The position numbers and the translations under genes were made by a program. Below the pieces are notes generated by a model, which saw only the letters and a program-made list of their open reading frames with translations, was not told the origin of the DNA and did no database searches. Source: Porphyrobacter sp. AAP60 (GTDB taxonomy: Bacteria; Pseudomonadota; Alphaproteobacteria; Sphingomonadales; Sphingomonadaceae). From it: 64,000 nucleotides of DNA. The stretch lies in NCBI RefSeq assembly GCF_001296025.1, contig NZ_LJHV01000008.1, positions 310,001 to 374,000 of the forward strand, written 5' to 3'. Positions 25,137-33,199 of the stretch are shown here, one piece after another. Numbering within the stretch: the stretch's first letter is position 1; every line of letters starts with the position of its first letter.

Positions 25137-25913
25137 TCAGCGCAGCGCCGCAGCCCGCTCCGCCAGCCGCGCCACCGCTGCAGCGTGGATCGCGGGCGAG
25201 CAGACCAGCACACCAAAATCCCGCGGATCATGCTTGTTGTAGGCCAGCGGCTGGCCGAATGCATCGCTGACCTCGGCGCCGGCCTCGCGCGCGATCAGGG
25301 CGGCAGCGGCGATGTCCCACTCGAACCCCCAGCGCAATGTCGCCACCAGATCGGCGCGGTTATCGGCGACCATCGCGATTCGCAGCGCAATCGAATTGGG
25401 CTGTTCGACCGCGACCAGATCGGAATCGTCCTTGGGCAGACTGTGGGTCGGCACGCGCGCGCCGGGAAAAGTGCTGCGCATGCTGGCGCGGATCGGCAGA
25501 CCGTTGAGGGTCGCGCCCTGCCCGGCCACCGCCACCCATTCCTCCCCCCGCGCAGGCGCGGCAAGCATCCCGATCAGCGGTCGCCCTCCGCTGACCAGCG
25601 CGACCGACACCGCCCATCCGCTGCGTCCCGCAACGAAATCGCGGGTGCCATCGACCGGATCGACCAGCCAGATCAACCCGCTGGCGGTGCGCGTCTTGTC
25701 ATCTGCGGTTTCTTCGGAAAGCCAAGCGGCTGACGGCAGCAACCGCGCCAGCTCGCGTTTGAGGAAGCGGTCAACCTCCAGATCGGCTTCGCACACCGGG
25801 TTGCCGGGGGTCTTGTCCCAGCTATGCAGATCATGCCCGGCACCCGGCCAGCGCGAATGGGCGATCCGGCCCGCCTCGCGGACGATTGTAAGAAGGCGAT
25901 CACGGTCTATCAT
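25137..25913 (-). CDS. cysQ: 3'(2'),5'-bisphosphate nucleotidase CysQ-like (inositol monophosphatase family)
   Basis: 258 residues with the three metal motifs of the FIG superfamily: WLSEETADD (motif A, Glu-Glu), IWLVDPVDGTRDFV (motif B, DPxDGT) and WDIAAAALIAREAGAEVSD (motif C). The CysQ type dephosphorylates 3'-phosphoadenosine 5'-phosphate in sulfur assimilation; an inositol phosphatase cannot be excluded. ATG 25911-25913 chosen, with a TTG three codons upstream. Paralogue in the capsule region at 48280. Confidence 0.82.
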   Translation of the reverse strand: MIDRDRLLTIVREAGRIAHSRWPGAGHDLHSWDKTPGNPVCEADLEVDRFLKRELARLLPSAAWLSEETADDKTRTASGLIWLVDPVDGTRDFVAGRSGWAVSVALVSGGRPLIGMLAAPARGEEWVAVAGQGATLNGLPIRASMRSTFPGARVPTHSLPKDDSDLVAVEQPNSIALRIAMVADNRADLVATLRWGFEWDIAAAALIAREAGAEVSDAFGQPLAYNKHDPRDFGVLVCSPAIHAAAVARLAERAAALR

Positions 25914-26039
25914 TTTTGGCAATCATCAAAGCCAAGCTGTTGCGCCAGCACACAGCACTTTTCAAGAGGGACGATCCGTGCTTAGGCCCCCCGCAAACAA
26001 ACCTCTCCCCAGGATTTGAGAAGAAGGGATCGATACGCC

Positions 26040-27239
26040 ATGAACGTCCATGAATATCAGGCCAAGGAACTGCTTGCCGAGCACGGGCTCGCCATCCCCG
26101 CCGGTCACGCCGCCTTGAGCGTCGAAGAAGCGGTGGAAGCTGCCAAGAAACTGCCCGGGCCGCTTTATGTGGTGAAGGCGCAGATCCACGCTGGCGGGCG
26201 CGGCAAGGGCAAGTTCAAGGAACTGCCGGCTGATGCCAAGGGCGGCGTGCGTCTTGCCAAGAGCCTTGAGGAAGTGGAAGCCCACGCCAAGGAAATGCTC
26301 GGCAACACGCTGGTCACCATCCAGACTGGCGATGCGGGCAAGCAGGTTAACCGCCTCTACATCACCGACGGTGTTGATATCGCCAAGGAATACTATCTCT
26401 CGCTGCTGGTTGACCGTGCCACCGGACGCGTCGCCTTTGTCGTTTCGACCGAGGGCGGGATGGATATCGAAACCGTGGCGCATGACACGCCTGAACTGAT
26501 CACCAGCTTCAGCGTCGATCCCGCACAGGGCTTCCAGCCGCACCATGGCCGCGCCGTGGCCTTCGCGCTGAAGCTGACCGGCGATCTCAACAAGCAGGCG
26601 CAGAAGCTGGCCAAGCAGTTGTATGATGCCTTCCTCGCCACCGATTGCGAGATGCTGGAAATCAACCCGCTGGTCGAAAGCGAAGACGGCAAGCTGCTGG
26701 TGCTCGATGCCAAGATGAGCTTCGATGGCAACGCGCTGTATCGCCACCCCGCGATCGAAGCCCTGCGCGACGTGACCGAGGAAGATCCGGCGGAAGTCGA
26801 AGCATCGGAATATGACCTCGCCTACATCAAGCTTGATGGGAACATCGGCTGCATGGTCAACGGCGCAGGCCTTGCCATGGCGACGATGGACATCATCAAG
26901 CTGAACGGCGCTTTCCCGGCCAACTTCCTCGACGTGGGCGGCGGTGCGACCACCGAAAAGGTCACGGCTGCGTTCAAGATCATCCTGAAAGACCCGGCGG
27001 TGGAAGGCATCCTCGTCAACATCTTCGGCGGGATCATGAAGTGCGACGTGATTGCCAACGGCATCGTGCAGGCCGCCAAGGATGTGAACCTGCAGGTTCC
27101 GCTGGTCGTGCGTCTGGAAGGCACCAATGTGGCCGAAGGCAAGGCGATCCTGAACAATTCGGGCCTCGCCATCGTCAGCGCCGATAATCTGGGCGATGCA
27201 GCGCAGAAGATCGTGGCGGAAGTGAAGAAGGCCGCCTGA
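26040..27239 (+). CDS. sucC: succinate--CoA ligase (ADP-forming), beta subunit
   Basis: 399-residue ATP-grasp subunit: [69 protein letters not shown], and [37 protein letters not shown]. Makes succinate, ATP and CoA in the TCA cycle with SucD. No sucD is in the window; etfBA follow instead. AAGGG lies about 12 bp before the ATG. Confidence 0.95.
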   Translation: MNVHEYQAKELLAEHGLAIPAGHAALSVEEAVEAAKKLPGPLYVVKAQIHAGGRGKGKFKELPADAKGGVRLAKSLEEVEAHAKEMLGNTLVTIQTGDAGKQVNRLYITDGVDIAKEYYLSLLVDRATGRVAFVVSTEGGMDIETVAHDTPELITSFSVDPAQGFQPHHGRAVAFALKLTGDLNKQAQKLAKQLYDAFLATDCEMLEINPLVESEDGKLLVLDAKMSFDGNALYRHPAIEALRDVTEEDPAEVEASEYDLAYIKLDGNIGCMVNGAGLAMATMDIIKLNGAFPANFLDVGGGATTEKVTAAFKIILKDPAVEGILVNIFGGIMKCDVIANGIVQAAKDVNLQVPLVVRLEGTNVAEGKAILNNSGLAIVSADNLGDAAQKIVAEVKKAA

Positions 27240-27328
27240 TCAAGCCGGCCTTCTTCGGCATATTCATCCCGGGCGGGGCTGATCGCGTATCAATCTCGCC
27301 CGGCCTTATCGCGGCCCGCCTCGCTTGA

Positions 27329-27342
27329 CGTTTACGTAAACG
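27329..27342. promoter_or_regulatory. palindromic operator-like site upstream of etfB
   Basis: CGTTTACGTAAACG is a perfect 14-bp palindrome, flanked by CTTGA on the left and CAAG on the right. It is 64 bp before the etfB start and 90 bp after sucC. The (T)TTACGTAAA core resembles sites reported for MerR-family regulators of branched-chain amino-acid and fatty-acid oxidation, which would suit ETF genes. The regulator identity is inference. Confidence 0.5.
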
Positions 27343-27405
27343 CAAGTTAGGCGGGCGGCCAAGGGCTCAAGCGGCCCATGATTCTTTGAGAGGAAGGAAC
27401 GCCCC

Positions 27406-28152
27406 ATGAAAATCCTCGTCCCCGTCAAGCGGGTGATCGATTACAACGTCAAGCCGCGGGTCAAGGCCGATGGCACGGGCGTTGACCTTGCCAACGTCAA
27501 GATGAGCATGAACCCGTTCGACGAGATCGCGGTGGAAGAAGCCATCCGTCTCAAGGAAAAGGGCGCAGCCACCGAAATCGTCGCCATCAGCGTCGGCCCG
27601 GCCAAGGCGCAGGAAACCCTGCGCACCGCGCTTGCCATGGGCGCTGACCGTGCGATCCTTGTCGAGACCGATGAAGATGCGGAGCCGCTGGCAGTGGCCA
27701 AGATCCTCAAGGCCATCGCCGATGAAGAAGCCCCCGGCCTCATCATCCTTGGCAAGCAGTCGATTTCGGACGATTCGAACCAGACTGGCCAGATGCTCGC
27801 TGCGCTGATGGGCCGTCCGCAGGGCACCTTTGCCAACACCGTTGAAGTCGAAGGCGATCACGTCACCGTGAAGCGCGAAGTCGATGGCGGCTTGCAGACC
27901 GTGAAGCTCGCGATGCCCGCAATCGTCACCACCGACCTGCGCCTGAACGAGCCGCGCTATGCCAGCTTGCCCAATATCATGAAGGCCAAGCAGAAGCCGC
28001 TCGCCGCCAAGACCGCTGCCGATTACGGCGTCGATCTGACCCCGCGTCTCAAGACCCTCAAAGTCGCCGAGCCGCCGGTGCGTCAGGCAGGCGAAAAGGT
28101 CGCCGACGTTGCTGCGCTGGTCGAGAAGGTCAAGGCGCTCGGCATCGCTTGA
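27406..28152 (+). CDS. etfB: electron transfer flavoprotein, beta subunit
   Basis: 248 residues: [53 protein letters not shown], then the ETF-beta signature in [24 protein letters not shown] and [42 protein letters not shown]. It binds AMP and, with EtfA, relays electrons from acyl-CoA dehydrogenases to ETF-quinone oxidoreductase. AGGAAGG precedes the ATG. Confidence 0.95.
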   Translation: MKILVPVKRVIDYNVKPRVKADGTGVDLANVKMSMNPFDEIAVEEAIRLKEKGAATEIVAISVGPAKAQETLRTALAMGADRAILVETDEDAEPLAVAKILKAIADEEAPGLIILGKQSISDDSNQTGQMLAALMGRPQGTFANTVEVEGDHVTVKREVDGGLQTVKLAMPAIVTTDLRLNEPRYASLPNIMKAKQKPLAAKTAADYGVDLTPRLKTLKVAEPPVRQAGEKVADVAALVEKVKALGIA

Positions 28153-28166
28153 AGATTAACCCCGCC

Positions 28167-28237
28167 CCCGTTCGTGTCGAGCGGAGGGCGCAGCCCGTAG
28201 TCGAGACAGGCTTCTCGACTTCGCTCGAAGCGAACGG
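28167..28237. repeat. dispersed inverted-repeat element, family C (copy 2)
   Basis: 71-bp element between etfB and etfA. Left arm CCCGTTCGTGTCGAGCGGAG; right arm TTCTCGACTTCGCTCGAAG followed by CGAACGGG. Compared with copy 1 the left arm carries an extra short GC-rich insert (GGGCGCAGCCCG). Its hairpin inside the operon could process or stabilise the etfB-etfA transcript. Confidence 0.78.
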
Positions 28238-28260
28238 GTTTCAATTGAGAGGTAAGTTCA

Positions 28261-29190
28261 ATGAAGACTCTGGTTCTCGTCGAACATGATAACACTGCGG
28301 TGCATGATGCGACCCTCGCGGTCGTCACCGCCGCCGCTAAGCTGGGCGAAGTGCACCTGCTGGTAGCCGGCCACAATTGCGGCAGCGTTGCCGAAGCGGC
28401 GGCCAAAATCGCTGGCGTGGGCAAGGTCCACGTTGCCGATGACGCCGCCTATGCCAACGGCCTTGCCGAAAACGTCGCCCCGCTCGCAGCGGAGCTGATG
28501 GGCGATCACGATGCATTCCTCGCCGCCGCCACCACGCAGGGCAAGAACGTCGCCCCGCGCGTTGCGGCGCACCTCGATGTGATGCAGGTCAGCGAAATCC
28601 TGTCGGTTGAAGGCCCCAAGACCTTCACCCGCCCGATCTACGCCGGCAATGCCATCGCCACGGTCGAATCGACTGATGCTAAGCTGGTGATCACCGTGCG
28701 CGGAACCGCGTTTGAAAAGGCTGCGACCGAAGGCGGTTCGGGCACCATCGAAGCCATCGGCGGCACGGGCGATGCCGGCACCTCCAGCTTCGTCAGCTCA
28801 GAAATCGCCAAGAGCGAGCGTCCCGAACTCACCAGCGCCAAGATCATCGTCTCGGGTGGCCGTGCGCTGAAGGATGCGGAAACTTTCGAAGCGACCATCA
28901 CGCCGCTGGCGGACAAGCTCGGCGCGGCGATCGGGGCGAGCCGTGCGGCAGTCGATGCGGGCTATGTGCCGAACGACTATCAGGTCGGCCAGACCGGCAA
29001 GATCGTGGCACCGGAAGTCTACTTCGCCATCGGCATCTCGGGCGCGATCCAGCATTTGGCGGGCATGAAGGATTCCAAGGTCATCATCGCCATCAACAAG
29101 GATGAGGACGCCCCGATCTTCCAGGTCGCGGATATCGGCCTTGTCGCGGATCTCTACACCGCCGTGCCGGAACTGACGAACGCGCTGTAA
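28261..29190 (+). CDS. etfA: electron transfer flavoprotein, alpha subunit
   Basis: 309 residues. The C-terminal FAD domain is clear: [101 protein letters not shown] (ETF-alpha signature). Binds FAD and docks to dehydrogenases. AGAGGTAAG precedes the ATG. Transcription probably ends at the hairpin at 29224. Confidence 0.95.
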   Translation: MKTLVLVEHDNTAVHDATLAVVTAAAKLGEVHLLVAGHNCGSVAEAAAKIAGVGKVHVADDAAYANGLAENVAPLAAELMGDHDAFLAAATTQGKNVAPRVAAHLDVMQVSEILSVEGPKTFTRPIYAGNAIATVESTDAKLVITVRGTAFEKAATEGGSGTIEAIGGTGDAGTSSFVSSEIAKSERPELTSAKIIVSGGRALKDAETFEATITPLADKLGAAIGASRAAVDAGYVPNDYQVGQTGKIVAPEVYFAIGISGAIQHLAGMKDSKVIIAINKDEDAPIFQVADIGLVADLYTAVPELTNAL

Positions 29191-29223
29191 GCGGTTCATC
29201 GCAAAAGACTTTAATTCGAAACG

Positions 29224-29260
29224 AACCTCCGGCAGTCTCGCATGACTGCCGGAGGTTTCT
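29224..29260 (+). terminator. etfA terminator hairpin overlapping the next gene's ribosome binding site
   Basis: AACCTCCGGCAGTC (29224-29237), loop TCGCAT, GACTGCCGGAGGTT (29244-29257): a perfect 14-bp stem followed by TCTTTATG. It has the form of an intrinsic terminator 34 bp past the etfA stop. The GGAGG at 29251-29255 in its 3' arm is also the ribosome binding site of the gene starting at 29263, so readthrough mRNA would hide that site. Confidence 0.75.
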
Positions 29261-29262
29261 TT

Positions 29263-30138
29263 ATGCGTCGCACCATCCTTGCCCTTGCCGCCCTCGCCAT
29301 CACCGCCACGCCGGCATTCGGAGCGGAGCCTGTCGTCGTTCAGCCAAGCAGCGCTTGGAACCTCGATTACGCCGACGACAAGTGCATGCTCACCCGCCTG
29401 TTTGGCGACGGCGACAGCACGCACTTCCTCGCTTTCCAACAATATTGGCCCGCGCGCGAAGCCGGAGTGACGGTTGCAGGACCGTCCTTCAGCCGCTTCC
29501 GCAGCCTCGCGCGCACCGAAGTGCGATTTTTCGATGGCCACCAGCCGTTCCGAACCACCCCTTTCACAGGTTCGGTCGGAGGTTTTGGTACCGGGGTTAT
29601 ATTTTCGAACCTGCGGCCCGGTAGCGGTGAGCCGGAGGCCAACAAATTGGGAGAAACCGGCCAGCCGGGGCTGCCGCAGTTGGACGTGAATTTCGGCCAG
29701 CAAATGCAGTTTGTCGAGTTGCAGCAAGGCGGGCGCACGGTTCGGCTTCAAACCGGCGCGATGGACGAAGCATTCAAGGCGCTCAACCAGTGCACGCTTG
29801 ATCTTCTCGGCGAATGGGGCCTCGATCCCGAGCGCCACTTGACTGCGCAAAGCAAGGCGCGCTGGCTCAACGAGGAGGCGCTGGTTCGCAAGATCCTCTC
29901 CAGCTACCCACGTGATGCACTCGCCCAGGGTGAACAGGCCATCATGCGCATGCGGGTGATAGTCACCGCTGAAGGGGCGGTTGAAAGCTGCACGCTGATC
30001 AAGGCCACCAACACCATCCGGCTGGAATCGTCCGTCTGCGACGTGATGCAGCGCGCCCGTTTCGAACCAGCCCGTGATGCCAATGGCCAGCCGTTCCGCT
30101 CACTGTTTGCGACGTCTGTCACCTACCGGATCGGGTAG
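29263..30138 (+). CDS. secreted protein with TonB C-terminal domain
   Basis: 291 residues. Signal peptide MRRTILALAALAITATPAFGAEP. The central 200 residues are not recognised; the C-terminus (about 230-291), MRMRVIVTAEGAVESCTLIKATNTIRLESSVCDVMQRARFEPARDANGQPFRS, matches the TonB_C fold. With a cleavable signal and no transmembrane anchor it is a periplasmic TonB-C-like protein, not a classical energy transducer. The start is fixed by the signal peptide and the GGAGG inside the preceding hairpin. Confidence 0.75.
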   Translation: MRRTILALAALAITATPAFGAEPVVVQPSSAWNLDYADDKCMLTRLFGDGDSTHFLAFQQYWPAREAGVTVAGPSFSRFRSLARTEVRFFDGHQPFRTTPFTGSVGGFGTGVIFSNLRPGSGEPEANKLGETGQPGLPQLDVNFGQQMQFVELQQGGRTVRLQTGAMDEAFKALNQCTLDLLGEWGLDPERHLTAQSKARWLNEEALVRKILSSYPRDALAQGEQAIMRMRVIVTAEGAVESCTLIKATNTIRLESSVCDVMQRARFEPARDANGQPFRSLFATSVTYRIG

Positions 30139-30191
30139 GTCTGGCACGCACCTTCACAGCGCCCCCCTGGCGAATGGCAGCCACATTGCCG

Positions 30192-30680
30192 TCAGCCCGT
30201 GCTATTGCTCTCAAGGTCGCCTGAAAGACCGCGACATGCAGCGGGTGTCGCCGGAACATCGGGCACGCGGCCAACCGCGACCCACACGCCGTAAATACAT
30301 TCATTGTATCCCCGCGCCTCCAGCTGCCGTCCGAAAACCCAGTGCGCGCCGAAGGGGAGCACGATCACGAAAGGCAGCACACATGCCGTCAGCACCAGCA
30401 GGCGCTTGATCGCATCGCTGCGCGCCCCATCGACGTTGGGCCCGTGATGGCGACCGATATACAGGGCGAGGGCCAGCGCGAGCAGCGCGATGGCGATAGG
30501 CAGGGCCACCCAGCCTCCATCATCCCACACAATGATCGCGGCTCGCCTCACATAGGCATCGGCAAATTCATAAATCGAGACAGCGGAGTAGCCCAACAGC
30601 ACCACCCCCCAGATGCCGAATCCCCAGCCCAGAAGGCGGCCGGAATGCTGAGTGCCGCTAGCTTCAGACTTGCTGCCCAC
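30192..30680 (-). CDS. small polytopic membrane protein, candidate immunity protein
   Basis: 162 residues with three predicted membrane helices (about 16-36, 57-75 and 90-112) and a polar C-terminus GRQLEARGYNECIYGVWVAVGRVPD. The GYxxC-type end recalls DUF1240-like proteins, from memory only. It starts at a GTG (30678-30680) 9 bp after the stop of the pore-forming-toxin-like gene on the same strand, so they form a two-gene unit. Position and topology fit an immunity protein protecting the inner membrane; no experimental family is identified. Confidence 0.6.
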   Translation of the reverse strand: MGSKSEASGTQHSGRLLGWGFGIWGVVLLGYSAVSIYEFADAYVRRAAIIVWDDGGWVALPIAIALLALALALYIGRHHGPNVDGARSDAIKRLLVLTACVLPFVIVLPFGAHWVFGRQLEARGYNECIYGVWVAVGRVPDVPATPAACRGLSGDLESNSTG

Positions 30681-30689
30681 GCTGATCGC

Positions 30690-31724
30690 CTATCGCATCC
30701 ACGGCAGGCGCGGGAGGCGCGGAACGCTCGGTAGGCTGGGGAGGCTCGGAAAGCTGGGGAGGCTCGGAAGACTTGGGAGTGTCGGAAGGCTCGGAAGGCT
30801 CGGGAGGCTCGGGAGGCTCGGGAGGCTCGGAAAGCTCGGGGTGCTAGGGCGGCGCGGCAGGCTTGGCGTGCTGGGCCAGTTCGGCAGCACGGGGAAATAC
30901 CTGTCGATCTCGCGCAGGAAGCGGCGGCGCGCGCTTTCAGCGGCCAGATCGACCAGTTCGTCGAGCACTTCGGCCGCGCTCCGGATCGCGAACAACCTCG
31001 CATCGTCGCGAATTTCACGCAGCTTCGCGTTTACCGCGGCAATCTTGTCGTCGAGGAACCTCTGGAGCTTCTGGGTCCAGCCAAACTTGTTGTCGAGGTA
31101 ATCCAGCGCCAGCGCCACGCCCACGCCAACAGCCACCGCAACGATCAGCGGGCCGAGGGCAAAGGCGCCGACTGCCGTGCCCACCACCGCTGCGCCGGCG
31201 ATCGCCCCGACCGCTGCCGATGCCCCGATCTTGGCAATATCGGTCGCGGTCTGGCCGATGAACTGCCCCAGCGTCACGCTGTCGTTGAGAACATAATCGG
31301 TGATATTCCACGCGGTGACGAGAATGATCGAAAGAACGCCGCCCTTGCGCACGGCCTGCCGCACGCCCTTTTCGCCAATCCCAAGACTGACGACTTTCGC
31401 ATTGGTGACACCATAACGCGTTCCCGTCAGGACTTTGCGCAGGCCAGCGTGGCCTTTGAAAATGACGTGCATCTTGCCGTTATAGGACTTGAAGGCGACT
31501 TGGCCGAGCGGGGTGCCGAGGTCTCTGGCGAGCCGCGTCAAGGTCAGCACATCACCCGCAGTGGCAAAATAGGTTGCCAGATAACGCGAGCCGCCACGGA
31601 CGTAATCGTTCCAGAACCGGTTCGCTTCGGCTTGGTTCATGGCACCGCTATCGACCCGCGCTGTCAGCCACAGCCGCACCATCGATGCCTCGTCGAGAAC
31701 GTAAACTTCCTGATTCTCGGCCAC
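30690..31724 (-). CDS. colicin/pore-forming-effector-like protein with Ser-Leu-Pro repeat tail
   Basis: 344 residues from the preferred GTG start (complement of 31722-31724, preceded by GGGGGG); TTG codons upstream at 31754 and 31745 are alternatives. Layout: soluble head (1-120); a region with IILVTAWNITDYVLND (133-148); a long hydrophobic hairpin (about 166-210) ending in LDYLDNKFGWTQKL; an amphipathic, charged helical segment (215-275); and a tail of SLP/TLP/SFP repeats (285-344). The hydrophobic hairpin followed by DNKFG resembles, as I recall, pore-forming bacteriocins and type VI effectors. No secretion-system gene lies nearby. Confidence 0.6.
   Translation of the reverse strand: MAENQEVYVLDEASMVRLWLTARVDSGAMNQAEANRFWNDYVRGGSRYLATYFATAGDVLTLTRLARDLGTPLGQVAFKSYNGKMHVIFKGHAGLRKVLTGTRYGVTNAKVVSLGIGEKGVRQAVRKGGVLSIILVTAWNITDYVLNDSVTLGQFIGQTATDIAKIGASAAVGAIAGAAVVGTAVGAFALGPLIVAVAVGVGVALALDYLDNKFGWTQKLQRFLDDKIAAVNAKLREIRDDARLFAIRSAAEVLDELVDLAAESARRRFLREIDRYFPVLPNWPSTPSLPRRPSTPSFPSLPSLPSLPSLPSLPTLPSLPSLPSFPSLPSLPSVPRLPRLPWMR
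30693..30872 (-). repeat. 9-bp tandem repeat array encoding (Ser-Leu-Pro)n
   Basis: On the plus strand the unit is GGAGGCTCG with variants (GGAAGCTCG, GGAAGGCTC) repeated about 17 times near-perfectly. On the coding strand it reads AGC-CTC-CCG (Ser-Leu-Pro). Because units are 9 bp, gain or loss keeps frame. The array forms the C-terminal about 60 residues of the toxin-like protein. Confidence 0.8.
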
Positions 31725-31828
31725 GCCAGCCCCCCGCAGTCCCAATCGATTCAATCGATATCACATATTCGGCTGATCCTGAACGCAGAACCGGCGACCC
31801 TGCGAATACACGGCAGGGCTGGCCCGGC

Positions 31829-33136
31829 TCACATCACCACCGTTGTGATAAAGTGCAGCGTCATGCCCACCAGGCCGCCCACCAGCGTGCCGTTGATGCG
31901 GATAAACTGCAGATCGCGGCCCACCGCGCCTTCCACACGATCGGTGATCGTGGTCGCGTCCCAGCGCTTGACCGTTTCCGACACCAGCCGCACGATCTGG
32001 TCGCCATAGCGGGTGGCAACGCCCACCATGGTGCGGCGGGCAAAGCGGTTGATCTGGTGTTGCAGCCGCTCGTCCGCTTGCAAAGCCCCACCGAGTTCAG
32101 CCAGCATGTTGCGCATTTCCTCGCCCATGCTGCTTTCGGGATCGCGGGCGCGGGTGATCAGGGAACGGCGGATGCGTTCCCACACGCCTGTCCACCACAC
32201 CGCCACCGCCGGGTTGGCGATCAGATCGCGCTTCATATCCTCCACCTTGGCGCGGGTTTCGGGATCGTGCTGCAAATCCTGCCCCAGCTTCTGCAAGCCT
32301 TCCTCGATCTTGCCGCGCAGGGGGTGATCCGGATTCACCAACACTTCGGCGAGCAATTTGTAGAGCCCGTCGAGCACGCTGGAAGAAATGGTCTTGTCGA
32401 TCCCCGCCCAGCGCAGCACCCCAGCGACGCGCTGGTGGATGATATCGCGGATCGTCTCCTCGTTATCTTCCAGCGTCAGACCCGCCCAGCGCACAAATCC
32501 ATCGATCAGCGGCTGGTGGCGCTTGTCCGCCATGGTGGTTTCGATCATGCGCCCGGCCAGCGGGGCAATATCGAGCTTTGCCAACTGCCCTGCCAAACCG
32601 CTGCGCACCTGATTGCCGAGCCGGTCGGGATCGAGCGATTCGAGCACTTCGGCCAGCAATTCCGCCGCGCCGCTGGTAATGCGCGAGCGGTGATCGATGC
32701 CGCCCTGATCCGCGCCGCGTTCCGGCGAGGCCGCCAGAAATTCGCCCGCCGCCTTGGCCACGTTCATTCCCGCCATGCGCCGCGCCACCACGGCGGGGGT
32801 GAGGAAGTTTTCGCGCAGGAATTGCGCCATCGTCTCCGCGATCCGGTCTTTGTTCTCCGGAATGATCGCGGTGTGCGGGATCGGCAGGCCCAGCGGATGG
32901 CGGAACAGCGCCGTCACCGCGAACCAGTCTGCCAGCCCGCCCACCATGGCCGCCTCGGCAAAGGAATTGACGTAGCCCCACGCCGGGTGCCCTGTCACCG
33001 CCAGCGCATGGGTGGCAAAGAACATCACCGCCATGGCTGCCAGCATACCGGTCGCCGTCCAGCGCATCCGGCGCGCACGATCGGTGGTGAGCGGTTGCCC
33101 GCCCAACGTCAGAGGCCTCAGGGAAGGTGTCGCCAT
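31829..33136 (-). CDS. DUF445 family membrane protein
   Basis: 435 residues. N-terminal helix LAAMAVMFFATHAL, then the DUF445 signature NSFAEAAMVGGLADWFAVTALFRHPLGLPIPHTAIIPENKDRIAETMAQFLRENFL, a long helical cytoplasmic or periplasmic middle, and a C-terminal helix ending VGGLVGMTLHFITTVVM. Family function is unknown (YjiN-like). It neighbours the RND operon on the same strand but 63 bp away, so co-transcription is possible. Confidence 0.85.
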   Translation of the reverse strand: MATPSLRPLTLGGQPLTTDRARRMRWTATGMLAAMAVMFFATHALAVTGHPAWGYVNSFAEAAMVGGLADWFAVTALFRHPLGLPIPHTAIIPENKDRIAETMAQFLRENFLTPAVVARRMAGMNVAKAAGEFLAASPERGADQGGIDHRSRITSGAAELLAEVLESLDPDRLGNQVRSGLAGQLAKLDIAPLAGRMIETTMADKRHQPLIDGFVRWAGLTLEDNEETIRDIIHQRVAGVLRWAGIDKTISSSVLDGLYKLLAEVLVNPDHPLRGKIEEGLQKLGQDLQHDPETRAKVEDMKRDLIANPAVAVWWTGVWERIRRSLITRARDPESSMGEEMRNMLAELGGALQADERLQHQINRFARRTMVGVATRYGDQIVRLVSETVKRWDATTITDRVEGAVGRDLQFIRINGTLVGGLVGMTLHFITTVVM

Positions 33137-33199
33137 GGCTTGCCTCTAGCGCGGATCGGGCGTGCCAGTCACGCTATAACCGGCCACGCCCTTGACCCG

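Noticed and set aside
30693-30872. Possible CRISPR or VNTR array
   Set aside because: Units are 9 bp without spacers and lie in frame inside a gene, so it is a coding tandem repeat, not CRISPR.
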